Of a stretch of DNA of 64,000 nucleotides, positions 43,021 through 50,933 are shown in pieces. The stretch's first letter is position 1. Every line of letters begins with the position of its first letter. Under the pieces are notes generated by a model. The model was given only the letters and a program-made list of their open reading frames with translations, ran no database searches and was not told the origin of the DNA. Source of the DNA: Solirubrobacter sp963792915 (GTDB lineage Bacteria; Actinomycetota; Thermoleophilia; Solirubrobacterales; Solirubrobacteraceae); the NCBI GenBank assembly GCA_963792915.1, contig CAWBYD010000003.1:1860001-1924000 (forward strand). Reading direction: 5' to 3'. Position numbers and translations under genes: made by a program.

Positions 43021-44061
43021 ATGTGGTCTCGCATCGCAACCCTGCCGCTGGTCATCGAGGACTACGAGCTCGAGCCGCTGAGCGCCGAGCCGGTCGGGCG
43101 CTTCAAGCGCACCACGACCCAGATCCGCCTGCTCGGCGGCGGGACCGACGGGCTCGGCGAGGACATCACAGCCGGCATTCCGGACACGGAACCGGTCGCC
43201 GCCTCGCTGCCGCTCGCGGGAGCGTGGACCCTCGAGCGCTTCTGCGAACACCTTGCGACGATCGAGCAGTGGGCGACGCCACCCGAGTGGGCCGTCGCCC
43301 GCCTGCATCGCAACTGGGCGTTCGAGGCGGCGGCGTTGGACCTCGCGCTGCGCCAGGCCGGCCGCCCGCTGCACGAGGTCCTCGGGCGCGAGCCGCGCCC
43401 GGTGCGCTTCGTCAACTCGCTCGGGCTCGGCGAGCAGCCCGACACCGGCACGCTGCACCGCCGGCTCGCGCGCTATCCGGGGCTGCGCTTCAAGCTCGAC
43501 GCCCACCCCGCCTGGACCGACGAGCTGATCGCGGACCTCGTCGCCACCGGCGCCGTCGACACGATCGATTTCAAGGGCATGTACGGGATCGAGGTCGAAG
43601 ATCGCGACGCGCTGCTCGCGCTCTACGACCGCGTCCTCGCCGCGTTCGAAGCCGCCAACCTCGAGGACGCGCACGACGACCCCGAGGTCGCGCGGCGGCT
43701 GGAGCCGCATGCCGCCCGCCTCGCCTACGACGCGCCGATCCACAGCGTCGACGACCTCGCCGCGACGCCGCTGCCGGCGCGGATCTTCAACGTCAAGCCG
43801 TCGCGCACCGGCGGCCTGCGGCCGCTGCTCGCCCTCTACGAGCGTTGCGAGGCCGAGGGCTTGGCGATGTACGGCGGCGGGATGGGCGAGCTCGGCGTGG
43901 GCCGCGACCAGATCCAGCTGCTCGCGGCGCTCTTTCACCCCGACGGCCCGAACGACGTCGCGCCCAGCGGCTTCAACGACGCCGAGCCGGCCGCCGGCCT
44001 ACCGCGCAGCCCGCTGCCGGCGGCGCCGGCGCCGGCGGGCTTTCGCCGCGCGGATCAATAG
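43021..44061 (+). CDS. enolase superfamily protein (mandelate racemase/muconate lactonizing enzyme-like)
   Basis: 346 residues with an N-terminal capping domain and a C-terminal barrel. Barrel residues visible are Lys158 in RFKLDAHP (barrel strand 2), Asp183 and Lys185 in IDFKGMYG, the acidic LEDAHDD near 214, and Lys259 in FNVKPSRTGG (strand 6). Only part of the usual KxK/D/E/D/K set is in canonical positions, so the reaction is uncertain. O-succinylbenzoate synthase or dipeptide epimerase-like chemistry is possible. The ATG at 43021 is supported by the TACGGT box. Its 3' end overlaps the convergent secreted-protein gene by 7 bp. Confidence 0.78.
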   Translation: MWSRIATLPLVIEDYELEPLSAEPVGRFKRTTTQIRLLGGGTDGLGEDITAGIPDTEPVAASLPLAGAWTLERFCEHLATIEQWATPPEWAVARLHRNWAFEAAALDLALRQAGRPLHEVLGREPRPVRFVNSLGLGEQPDTGTLHRRLARYPGLRFKLDAHPAWTDELIADLVATGAVDTIDFKGMYGIEVEDRDALLALYDRVLAAFEAANLEDAHDDPEVARRLEPHAARLAYDAPIHSVDDLAATPLPARIFNVKPSRTGGLRPLLALYERCEAEGLAMYGGGMGELGVGRDQIQLLAALFHPDGPNDVAPSGFNDAEPAAGLPRSPLPAAPAPAGFRRADQ

Positions 44062-44723
44062 CGCGTCCAGATCCGGTAGCTGACCGTGTCGCGGCGGCAC
44101 TGCCAGGTCGCGAACCAGCGCTGGTCGCGGGCGAAGCCGACGTGGGCGCCGGGGACGTCGCCGCAGCGGTAGCCGTGGTAGCGCGACGGGTTGCCGGAGT
44201 TGCGCCAGCCGCGCATCAGCGTCAGCGCCGAGCGGCAGCTCGAGCCGTCGTGCGTGACGAGTTCGCGCGCGCTCCGGCCGGCGCCGCAGACGCCGCCGAG
44301 GCCGGCCTGGGCGCTCACGATCCGGATCGACGGCGTCTTGGCGTTCCAGGCGAGGTCGTAGCTGGCGCTGGCGCCGTCGCCGTCGAGTGTGGTGGTGCCG
44401 GTGCCGTCGGCGTCGAGGCTGATGCTCACGCGCGCCTTGCCGGGGTCGCCGGCGAACTCGTCGTCGATCGTCCTGCTGGTCTGGGCGAGCACGCGCTCGC
44501 CGTCGACGCCCGCCGGGTTGGGGCCGGCGAGGCGCACGACCAGCGTGCCGCCGCGGGTGACGGCCGCCTGGCCCACGAGCGAGCCGCCGTCGACGTGCAG
44601 CGGCGTGGACTGGGCGGTCGCCACCAGCGCGCTCGGGTCCGGCGCCGGCGCGGCCTCCGACGCGGCGGGGAGCGCGCCGATGGCGGCGGCGCACAGCGCG
44701 GAGACGGTCAGGAATCGGTTCAT
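44055..44723 (-). CDS. secreted protein, unknown; shares a domain with the 49305-50063 protein (222 aa)
   Basis: ATG at 44723 with AGGACCTCTCCCG upstream (weak GGAC/GAGG). Signal peptide MNRFLTVSALCAAAIGALPA. Residues about 28-135 form a beta-rich domain (SLVGQAAVTRGGTLVVRLAG, DGERVLAQTSRTIDDEFAGD, ASYDLAWNAKTPSIRIVSA). It aligns with the C-terminal half of the other secreted protein at 49305-50063. The C-terminal 85 residues, with five Cys and Arg/Trp-rich strands (HGYRCGDVPG, FATWQCRRDTVSYRIWTR), are unique and may be a small disulfide-bonded ligand-binding module. Function unknown. Confidence 0.75.
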   Translation of the reverse strand: MNRFLTVSALCAAAIGALPAASEAAPAPDPSALVATAQSTPLHVDGGSLVGQAAVTRGGTLVVRLAGPNPAGVDGERVLAQTSRTIDDEFAGDPGKARVSISLDADGTGTTTLDGDGASASYDLAWNAKTPSIRIVSAQAGLGGVCGAGRSARELVTHDGSSCRSALTLMRGWRNSGNPSRYHGYRCGDVPGAHVGFARDQRWFATWQCRRDTVSYRIWTRY

Positions 44724-44812
44724 CGGGAGAGGTCCTCCGTGGATGGATTGACCCCCGCAGCCTCGGCGATCCGGGGCGTGCTGTCGTCACCGCCGGCGGC
44801 CGACCCGGGGGA

Positions 44813-44879
44813 GGGTGAGCGGCCGTTCGCGGACCCCGCCAGCGGGGGGTCGCCGCGCGCCGGCGGCCGCGGCTCACCC
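44813..44879 (-). terminator. long nested hairpin after the triple-GAF kinase
   Basis: GGGTGAGC (44813-44820) pairs with GCTCACCC (44872-44879), and an inner GACCCC/GGGGTC hairpin lies between. The structure begins at the kinase stop codon on the minus strand. It lacks a T-run, so a terminator or mRNA 3'-end stabiliser is inferred. Confidence 0.4.
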
Positions 44880-46958
44880 CACGGGAAGCCGTGCGAGCAC
44901 CGTCGTTCCGGCGCCCGGCGGGCTGGCGATCTCGATCGTCCCGCCGATCGCGTCGACGCGGTCGCGCAGGCCGATCAGGCCGGAGCCGCCGGTCGCGTCG
45001 GCCCCGCCCACGCCGTCGTCGCACACGGCGAGCCGGACGGCCCGCTCGTCCTCTTCGACACGCAACTCGACGAGCGACGCCTGCGCGTGCTTGGCGGCGT
45101 TGGTGAGCGCTTCGGCGGCGACGTAGTACGCCGCAGCCTCGACAGGCTCCGGCAGCCGCCGCTCGACGCGCACGTCGAGCTCCACCGCGACCGCCGAGCG
45201 CCGCGCGAGCGCTTTCAGCGCGGGTTCGAGCCCGCGCTCGGAGAGGACCGCCGGGTGGATGCCGCGCGAGATCTCCTGCAGGTCCGCCAGCGCGCCCTTG
45301 GCGTCGTCGACGCCGGCGGCGAGGAAGGCGGCCAGCTCGGGCGGAGCGGCGGCCTGCGCGGTACGCAGCCACAGCCCCAGCGACACGAGCCGCTGCTGCG
45401 CGCCGTCGTGCAGGTTGCGCTCGATCCGGCGGCGCGCCTCGTCGCCGGCCGCCACGAGCCGCGCGCGCGAGGCGGCGAGCTCCGTGCGGCTCTCGGCGTT
45501 CGCGATCGCGGTCGCGACGAGCTCGGTGAACTCCGCGATCCGCCACTCGGTGCCGGCGGGCAGCGGCTCGGCGCGTGTCGTGCGGGCGATCACCGCGCCC
45601 CACAGCCGCCCGCCGACCGAGATCGGCGCGCCGATCGAGGAGCGCACGCCGGCATCGATCCGCGCCGGGCGCCCGCCGCACCGCACGCGCTCGGCGACGC
45701 GGTCGCCCGCGAACGCGACCTCCGGCTCCCGCTCGCCCCAGCCGGCCACGACCGTCGCACCTTCGGCGTCGTAGCGCAGCACGCGCGCCGTGTCCGCGCC
45801 GACCGCCATGCCGACCTCCTCCGCGACGGCCGCGAACAGCCGGGCGGGGGAGGCGTGGCGGGCGACGAGCGTGGCGACCCGGCGCAGCGCGGCCTGCTCC
45901 TCCGCCAGGCGGCGCACTTCGGCGCGCGCCTGCACGTTGGCGATCGCGGTCGCGACGAGCTCCGTGAAGCCCGCCAGCCGCGCCTCGGTGTCGGCGGCCT
46001 GCGGCGCCGCGCGCGTGGACGCGACGATCATCGCGCCCCACAGGCAGCCGTCGACCAGGATCGGGCTGCCGACCGACGTGCGCACGCCGCGCTCGCGCAG
46101 CGCCGCCGCCAGCGGGCCGGGCGCGCCCGTGTAGTCGGAGATCCGGCCGGGCCGGCCGCTGCGGCGGACGAGCGCCGCGGCGTTGCGCCCCTCGAGCGGC
46201 CAGCGCCCGCCGACCGGCAGGTGCTCGCCGCCGTCGCTCCAGGCGGCCGCGACGGTCGCGGCGTCGTCGCCCGCGTAGCGGATCATGTGCACGATCTGCG
46301 CGCGTAGCAGCCGGCCGACCTCGGCCGCCACCGCGGTGAACGCCTCCTGCGGCCCGGCGCCACGCGCGACCTGCGTGGCGAGGCGGCGCAGCGCGGACTG
46401 CTCGTCGGCGAGCCGGCTGAGCTCGGCGCGCGCCTCGCTATTGGCGACGGCGGTGGCGACGAGCTCGGTGAAGGCGGCGAGCCGCGGCTCGGTGTCCTCG
46501 GGCAGCGACGCGCCGGCCCCGGCGTCGACGATCATCAGCCCCCACAGCTCACCGGCGACGACGATCGGGCTCGCGACCGACGAGCGCACGCCGAGCCGGC
46601 GCACGAGTCCCGCAACCGGGCCGGAAGCGTCGCCCCAGTCGGCGATCCGGACGACCTGCCCGGTCCGGCGGACCATGCCGCCCAGGTTGTCGCAGCCGGA
46701 GGCCGGCAGCCGCGTGCCGACCTTCAGCTGCGGGCGGCCGGGCGGCCAGGCGGCGACGATCGTCTGCGTGTCGTCGGCCTCGTAGCGCGACATGCCGGCG
46801 AAGTCGGCGCCGAGCAGGATCGCGATCTCCTCCGTGACCGCGGCGAACACCGCGGCGGGCGCCACGCCACGGGCGACGAGCGTCGCGACGCGGCGCAGCG
46901 CGGCCTGCTCGTCGGCGAGTGCGTCGTGCGCCTCGCGCAACCGGCGCGGGCGGGTCAT
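44874..46958 (-). CDS. sensor histidine kinase with three tandem GAF domains
   Basis: 694 residues, no TM segment. Three GAF domains (about 30-165, 195-330 and 360-490), each preceded by the same coiled-coil motif (ADEQAALRRVATLVARG, ADEQSALRRLATQVARG, AEEQAALRRVATLVARH), show internal triplication. A HisKA_3 domain (IERNLHDGAQQRL, about 510) and HATPase (EALTNAAKHAQA, DDGVGGADATGGSGLIGLRDR, PPGAGTTVLARL) complete it. The ATG at 46958 shares one base with the stop of the regulator gene (TGATG), so the pair is coupled. GAF domains may bind small molecules or sense redox or light; the ligand is unknown. Confidence 0.9.
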   Translation of the reverse strand: MTRPRRLREAHDALADEQAALRRVATLVARGVAPAAVFAAVTEEIAILLGADFAGMSRYEADDTQTIVAAWPPGRPQLKVGTRLPASGCDNLGGMVRRTGQVVRIADWGDASGPVAGLVRRLGVRSSVASPIVVAGELWGLMIVDAGAGASLPEDTEPRLAAFTELVATAVANSEARAELSRLADEQSALRRLATQVARGAGPQEAFTAVAAEVGRLLRAQIVHMIRYAGDDAATVAAAWSDGGEHLPVGGRWPLEGRNAAALVRRSGRPGRISDYTGAPGPLAAALRERGVRTSVGSPILVDGCLWGAMIVASTRAAPQAADTEARLAGFTELVATAIANVQARAEVRRLAEEQAALRRVATLVARHASPARLFAAVAEEVGMAVGADTARVLRYDAEGATVVAGWGEREPEVAFAGDRVAERVRCGGRPARIDAGVRSSIGAPISVGGRLWGAVIARTTRAEPLPAGTEWRIAEFTELVATAIANAESRTELAASRARLVAAGDEARRRIERNLHDGAQQRLVSLGLWLRTAQAAAPPELAAFLAAGVDDAKGALADLQEISRGIHPAVLSERGLEPALKALARRSAVAVELDVRVERRLPEPVEAAAYYVAAEALTNAAKHAQASLVELRVEEDERAVRLAVCDDGVGGADATGGSGLIGLRDRVDAIGGTIEIASPPGAGTTVLARLPVG

Positions 46959-47659
46959 CACCGGTTCTCGAGGAACGCGAGCACGGCCAGCACGCGCCGG
47001 TGGTCGTCGCACGTCGCGGCGATGTCGAGCTTGAGCAGGATGCTCTTGACGTGCTTCTCCACGGTGCCCAGCGCGAGCCACAGCGCCCGCGCGATGCCGG
47101 CGTTGGAACGGCCCTCGGCCATCAGCGCCAGCACCTCGCGCTCGCGCGCCGTCAGCTCGTCGAGCGGGTCGCTGCGGCGGCGCGCGCCGAACAGCTCGCG
47201 CACCAGGTCCGGGTCGACGACCGAGTGCCCCGACGCCGTCCGCTCGATCGCGTCGAGGAAGTCGTCGACCTCCATCACGCGGCTCTTGAGCAGGTAGCCG
47301 ACGCCGCCGGCGCCGGCCATCAGCTCCATCGCCGACTCGATCTCGATGTGCGCCGAGAGCACGAGCACGGCGATCTCCGGATGGCGGCGGCGCAGCTCGA
47401 GCGCGGCGTCGATCCCCTCGGTGGTGTGCGTGGGCGGCATCCGGATGTCGACCACGACGACGTCGGGCGCCTGCTCGGCGGCGAGCGCCAGCAGCGCGGG
47501 CGCGTCGCCGGCGCAGCCGGCCACCTCGAAGCCGTGACGCTCCACAAGCATCGCCAGACCTTCGCGCAGGAGCACGTCGTCCTCGGCGATGACGATCCGG
47601 CCGCGGGGGGCCGCCGGCGTCGTCGGGGCGTCGACCATCAGGGAACTCGCGGTGTGCAC
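46958..47659 (-). CDS. NarL-type response regulator, partner of the triple-GAF kinase
   Basis: A 233-residue regulator: receiver (about 22-140) with AEDDVLL, phospho-acceptor Asp in VVVVDIRMPPTHTTEG and switch Lys in YLLKSRVMEV; then a LuxR-type HTH (about 165-225: LTAREREVLALMAEGRSNAG, LGTVEKHVKSILLKLDI). The GTG at 47659 has AGGAG about 10 bp upstream; an in-frame ATG at 47638 is an alternative. Divergent from a YhfZ-like regulator, with an operator-like region between them. Confidence 0.9.
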   Translation of the reverse strand: MHTASSLMVDAPTTPAAPRGRIVIAEDDVLLREGLAMLVERHGFEVAGCAGDAPALLALAAEQAPDVVVVDIRMPPTHTTEGIDAALELRRRHPEIAVLVLSAHIEIESAMELMAGAGGVGYLLKSRVMEVDDFLDAIERTASGHSVVDPDLVRELFGARRRSDPLDELTAREREVLALMAEGRSNAGIARALWLALGTVEKHVKSILLKLDIAATCDDHRRVLAVLAFLENR

Positions 47660-47708
47660 TATCTCGTCGCTCCTCGGGGGGTGGACGGTTCTCTAGTAGA
47701 GTGCGCAA

Positions 47709-47741
47709 TGTGCAGAACGCTGCACAAACTTAACCGCGTTA
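47709..47741. promoter_or_regulatory. two palindromes between divergent regulators
   Basis: TGTGCAG-AACG-CTGCACA (47709-47726) is a perfect 7-bp inverted repeat. TAAC-CGC-GTTA (47731-47741) is a second. They lie between the response-regulator and YhfZ-like start codons, in an AT-richer stretch, and are good operator candidates for either regulator. Confidence 0.5.
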
Positions 47742-47769
47742 GCTCCCGGTTGTCAACACCCGCTTCGAC

Positions 47770-48666
47770 ATGAGCCATCCGAGCGCCCCGAAGAACCTGC
47801 AGGTCCTGCAGTTGCTGGCGCGCGACCTGCTGTGCCGGCACGCCGGCGAGCGGCTGCCCACGAGCCGCGACTACCAGGCGCGCTTCGGAGCGGGCTCGGG
47901 CACGGTCAGCAAGTGCATCCGCACGCTCGAGGAGATCGGCGCCGTCGCGGTCGCCTCGCGCGGCCACCAGGGCACGTTCGTCACGGCCCGCAACGTCGGG
48001 CGGCTGTGGACGCTGGCCGAGCAGGGAGCGGTCAGCGGATTGCTGTCGCCGACACAGGCGGCGCAGCTCGAGCTGCTGACCGAGGAGCTGCGCGAGCGTT
48101 TCAGGGCGCTCGGCGTGCCGTTCCACGCGACGCTGCGGCGCGGTGCGGAGGGCCGGCTGGAGCGCGTGGCGGCCGGCGAGGCCGACCTCACGGTGATCTC
48201 CGGGAGCGCGCTGGCGCGGCTGCGCCACGACGGGCTGCGCGCCTGGCCGCTGGCGCCGTTCACGTACTACGGCCGCGACGCGCACAGCGTGATACTGCGT
48301 CCCGGGCTGCGATCCGAGCGCCAGCTCGCCCGCGTGGCGATCGCCTCCGACACCGAGGATCAGGCGAGCTTCGCGCGCGCCGAGTTCGGCGACGGCGTCG
48401 AGTACGTCGCCATGCCGTACGCGCATCTGGTGCGCGCGGTCGCCGAGCGCTCGGTCGACGCGGCGGTGTGGCACCACGTTCCGCTGACGATCCCGTTCGA
48501 GCTGGTGGGCATCAGGACGCGGCCGCTGCGCGCCGCGGACGCGTACGTCCGCGACGGCAGTCACGCCGTGGTCGTCGCGCGCGCCGCCGACGCCGAGCTC
48601 GGCGCGCTGCTCGACGGCGCCGGGCTGGAGTCGATCGCCCTGCAGGCGGACGCGGTCGCGGCGTAG
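47770..48666 (+). CDS. YhfZ-like transcriptional regulator (HTH plus periplasmic-binding-type domain)
   Basis: 298 residues, the same length as E. coli YhfZ. An N-terminal winged helix (about 10-75: LQLLARDLLCRHAGERLPTS, DYQARFGAGSGTVSKCIRTL) has the YhfZ-type HTH pattern. The C-terminal domain (about 110-295) resembles the YhfZ substrate-binding-like fold (ADLTVISGSALARLRHDGLR, WHHVPLTIPFELVGIRTRPL). ATG at 47770. Divergent from the two-component pair. It may link a metabolite signal to that system; its ligand is unknown. Confidence 0.78.
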   Translation: MSHPSAPKNLQVLQLLARDLLCRHAGERLPTSRDYQARFGAGSGTVSKCIRTLEEIGAVAVASRGHQGTFVTARNVGRLWTLAEQGAVSGLLSPTQAAQLELLTEELRERFRALGVPFHATLRRGAEGRLERVAAGEADLTVISGSALARLRHDGLRAWPLAPFTYYGRDAHSVILRPGLRSERQLARVAIASDTEDQASFARAEFGDGVEYVAMPYAHLVRAVAERSVDAAVWHHVPLTIPFELVGIRTRPLRAADAYVRDGSHAVVVARAADAELGALLDGAGLESIALQADAVAA

Positions 48667-48695
48667 CGCCCGCGCCCGCCTGCCGGGATCGCGGC

Positions 48696-49279
48696 TCAGC
48701 AGGTGGCCGTGATCGAGAACGCGTGGTCAGAGAGCGCCGCTGGGCTCGCACCGTCGCGCGTCGAGACCGTGGCGGTCTTGCTGTCCGGGCCGAGCTGCAC
48801 GCCGACCGGCCCGACGGCGTCGCCCGCGGCCGACTCGGTCGCGGTCAGCGCGCACTTCGAGACGTCGCTGTGGAACGTCACGTCGTACGTGCCGGTCGAG
48901 TCGCGCTTGACGGCGTCGACGCCGCGCATGCCGCCGCCGGCGCCGGTGCCGAGCACGCGGGCGAAGCTGATCGTGCCCTGGACGGCGGCCACGGCATCGC
49001 TGGTGAGCTGCGCCGGGGTCTTGGAGCCGACGCGCTCGGCGTTCAGGCCGGTCGCCACGCCCGTGGCGTTCGTGGTGAACGGCTTGCTGGCGTCGCCGCC
49101 GGCGGTCTCGATCGTGCCGCCCTGCGGGCCCTTGGTGAGAGCGCATTGGCGCCGGGGTTGCGCTTGCCGGCGGTCACGCCCTGAGCGAGCGCGAGCGGCG
49201 AGACGACGAGCGCCAGCAGCACGGCGGCGGCCAGCACCCACTTGGCGTTGGGGTTGCGGGTGAGGGTGAGTCGGCTCAT
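48696..49279 (-). pseudogene. secreted protein, frameshifted by a CTCTC dinucleotide slip
   Basis: The ATG at 49279 (AGGAGAG upstream) opens a signal peptide (WVLAAAVLLALVVSPLALAQ) and reads GVTAGKRNPGANAL to about 49143. It then goes out of frame and hits a stop at 49043. A different frame picks up at the same place (TKGPQGGTIETAGGDASKPF) and continues to a natural end (SDHAFSITATC) at 48696. Two extra bases in GCTCTCACC (49136-49144 region) explain the break. Restored, it would be about 193 residues: signal peptide, a beta-rich domain with FARVLGTGAGGGMRGVDAVK, and two Cys. Convergent with the YhfZ-like gene. Function unknown. Confidence 0.65.
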
Positions 49280-49304
49280 GCGGTGTGTCTCTCCTGTCGT
49301 TGGG

Positions 49305-50063
49305 TCAGACGCCGACGCCGGCGAGGCGGATCGACGGGTGGTCACCGTTGCCCCAGGCGAGCCTGTAGACGACGGAGTCCGGTCGGGTCCTGTTCATGGG
49401 CCCGATGACGCTCACCGAGCCGGTGCCGTCGGCGCGCAGGACGATCGTCAGGCCGGCCTTGGCGGGATCGCTGACAGCGTCGGGGATCGCGGCGCCGTCC
49501 TGCGCGAGCGCTCGCTCGCCCGTGGCGGTCGCCCCGGCGAGGCGGACGATCAGGCGCCCGCCCGCGGTGATCGCCGCCTGGCCGACGACCGACCGGGTCG
49601 GGCCCGCTCCGTTCGCCACCGGCGGCGACTGGGCCGTCCGCACGAGCGCGGTCGGATCCGGGTCGCAGTCCGCGTCGTGGCCGAGCAGGTCGGCGATCGC
49701 CTCGTCCGGCACGGTCCGGCACCCGACCTGGCCGGTCCCGATGTCCACGACGACCCAGTTCGGCGTGCCGGCGGGCCGGACGAGGAAGACGTCCGCGCCC
49801 TGCAGCGAGCTCCGGTAGGCGCGCGTCGGGCGGAGCTGCGCGTAGGCCCAGGCCGGGTCGACGGACGAGACCCTGGCGTGTGCGACGGTGTACTGGCTCG
49901 GCGGAATGCGAGCCACGCCGCCGACCGGCGTCGAGTGGACGGCGCGGTCGATGGCGCGGGCCTGCGCAGCGCTGGGCGCGTGGGCCGCAAGCGCTGGGCT
50001 CGTGAGCGCGCCGAGTGCGGCCGTGCCGGTCGCGGCGGCGGTGAGCGTTGCGATGCGGTTCAT
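49305..50063 (-). CDS. secreted protein, unknown; C-terminal half related to the 44055-44723 protein (252 aa)
   Basis: ATG at 50063, signal peptide MNRIATLTAAATGTAALGAL. The N-terminal mature half (about 30-135) has SSLQGADVFLVRPAGTPNWV and CRTVPDEAIADLLGHDADCD with two Cys. The C-terminal half (about 138-252) matches the beta-rich domain of the 44055-44723 protein: SVVGQAAITAGGRLIVRLAG, GERALAQDGAAIPDAVSDPA, VVYRLAWGNGDHPSIRLAG. A lone GGAG lies about 13 bp upstream of the ATG. Extracellular; no family recognised. Upstream lies a large nested inverted repeat. Confidence 0.75.
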   Translation of the reverse strand: MNRIATLTAAATGTAALGALTSPALAAHAPSAAQARAIDRAVHSTPVGGVARIPPSQYTVAHARVSSVDPAWAYAQLRPTRAYRSSLQGADVFLVRPAGTPNWVVVDIGTGQVGCRTVPDEAIADLLGHDADCDPDPTALVRTAQSPPVANGAGPTRSVVGQAAITAGGRLIVRLAGATATGERALAQDGAAIPDAVSDPAKAGLTIVLRADGTGSVSVIGPMNRTRPDSVVYRLAWGNGDHPSIRLAGVGV

Positions 50064-50126
50064 GTGCGTGGGGCGTCTCCTGGTCGGGTTGGTCACCGCG
50101 ACCAGGTTCGCGGCGCCGAGGCGCGC

Positions 50127-50259
50127 TGTCAGGACGGCAGGCGGCCGACCTGGCCGGCCGCTCACGGGTCTCCTGCGCTCCCGGCGCGCCTCCCCCCGCC
50201 TGCGGGGTGGCACGAGACCCGTGCCCCCCACCGCCGATCGGGTGCGGACGGTCCTGACA
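50127..50259. repeat. nested 133-bp inverted repeat between divergent genes
   Basis: Outer arms TGTCAGGAC (50127-50135) and GTCCTGACA (50251-50259) are perfect inverted repeats. Inner arms CACGGGTCTC (50163-50172) and GAGACCCGTG (50214-50223) are also perfect. The whole could extrude as a cruciform or fold as RNA. It lies upstream of both divergent genes (starts 50063 minus, 50291 plus). No coding frame is convincing inside. Small mobile element, ncRNA or shared regulator cannot be distinguished. Confidence 0.5.
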
Positions 50260-50290
50260 GGCGGGCGCCCCCGCGGGAGGCTCTCAGACC

Positions 50291-50740
50291 ATGAACCCGA
50301 TCCTCCCCGCCCGATGCCGCGTCGTGGCCGCGCTCGTCGCTCGCCTGGCCGGCGTCGCGTGGGCGCTGGCGACATTCTTCGTCGTCCCCGTGCTCGCGTT
50401 CGAGGGTCTCGGACCGGAGGCCGCGCTGCGCCGCTCGGCCGCGCTCGTGCGCGAGCGCTGGGGCGAGGGCGTCGGCGGCGCCGCCGCGATCGCCACCGCC
50501 GTCGTGGTCGTGGGCGCGCTGCCGGCGCTCGCGCTCGTGGCCGTCGCCGCTGCGATCGGCGGGACCGTCGTGCCGATCGCGCTCGGCGCCGTGGCCGCCG
50601 CGCTGGTCGTCGCCGCCGCCGTCACCGGCGCCGCGCTGAGCGCGATCTTCCGCGTCGTGGTCTACGGCTTCGCGCGCGACGGCCGCGCCGTGGCGGGGTT
50701 CGAGCGCGCCGAGCTCGCCGCGGCGTTCGGGGCGGTCTGA
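50291..50740 (+). CDS. membrane protein resembling the C-terminal half of DUF6159 proteins (149 aa)
   Basis: ATG at 50291 with GGGAGG 10 bp upstream. Two to three hydrophobic segments (LAGVAWALATFFVVPVLAFE, TAVVVVGALPALALVAVAAA, ALGAVAAALVVAAAVTGAAL). The WALATFFVVPVLAFEGLGPE block and AALRRSAALVRERWGEGVGG are typical of the second half of DUF6159-type membrane proteins of about 280 residues. The N-terminal half is absent, yet the start signals look natural, so this is a half-length variant or a truncated copy. It is followed 1 bp later by a tiny zinc-ribbon gene. Confidence 0.7.
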   Translation: MNPILPARCRVVAALVARLAGVAWALATFFVVPVLAFEGLGPEAALRRSAALVRERWGEGVGGAAAIATAVVVVGALPALALVAVAAAIGGTVVPIALGAVAAALVVAAAVTGAALSAIFRVVVYGFARDGRAVAGFERAELAAAFGAV

Positions 50741-50741
50741 G

Positions 50742-50894
50742 ATGCCCTACGTGCGCTGCCCGAGCTGCGGGCTGAGCAGCTTCAGCGCGGCCTACTGGCT
50801 GGCGCCCGACCACTGCGCGCGCTGCGACGCCGAGCTGCCGCGGCGGCGGCCCGGCGCCCCGGCGGACGCCACACCGGCGATCCGCGCCAACTGA
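50742..50894 (+). CDS. mini zinc-ribbon protein (50 aa)
   Basis: ATG at 50742, one base after the DUF6159-like stop. The protein reads MPYVRCPSCGLSSFSAAYWL, then a CARC knuckle (positions about 26-29) and a Pro/Arg-rich tail. One four-Cys zinc site is complete. It is most likely translated with the preceding membrane protein. Similar tiny CxxC proteins are widespread; function unknown. Confidence 0.65.
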   Translation: MPYVRCPSCGLSSFSAAYWLAPDHCARCDAELPRRRPGAPADATPAIRAN

Positions 50895-50933
50895 CCGCGA
50901 TGACTTTCACGCGCGGCGGCGGTCTATACCGGC

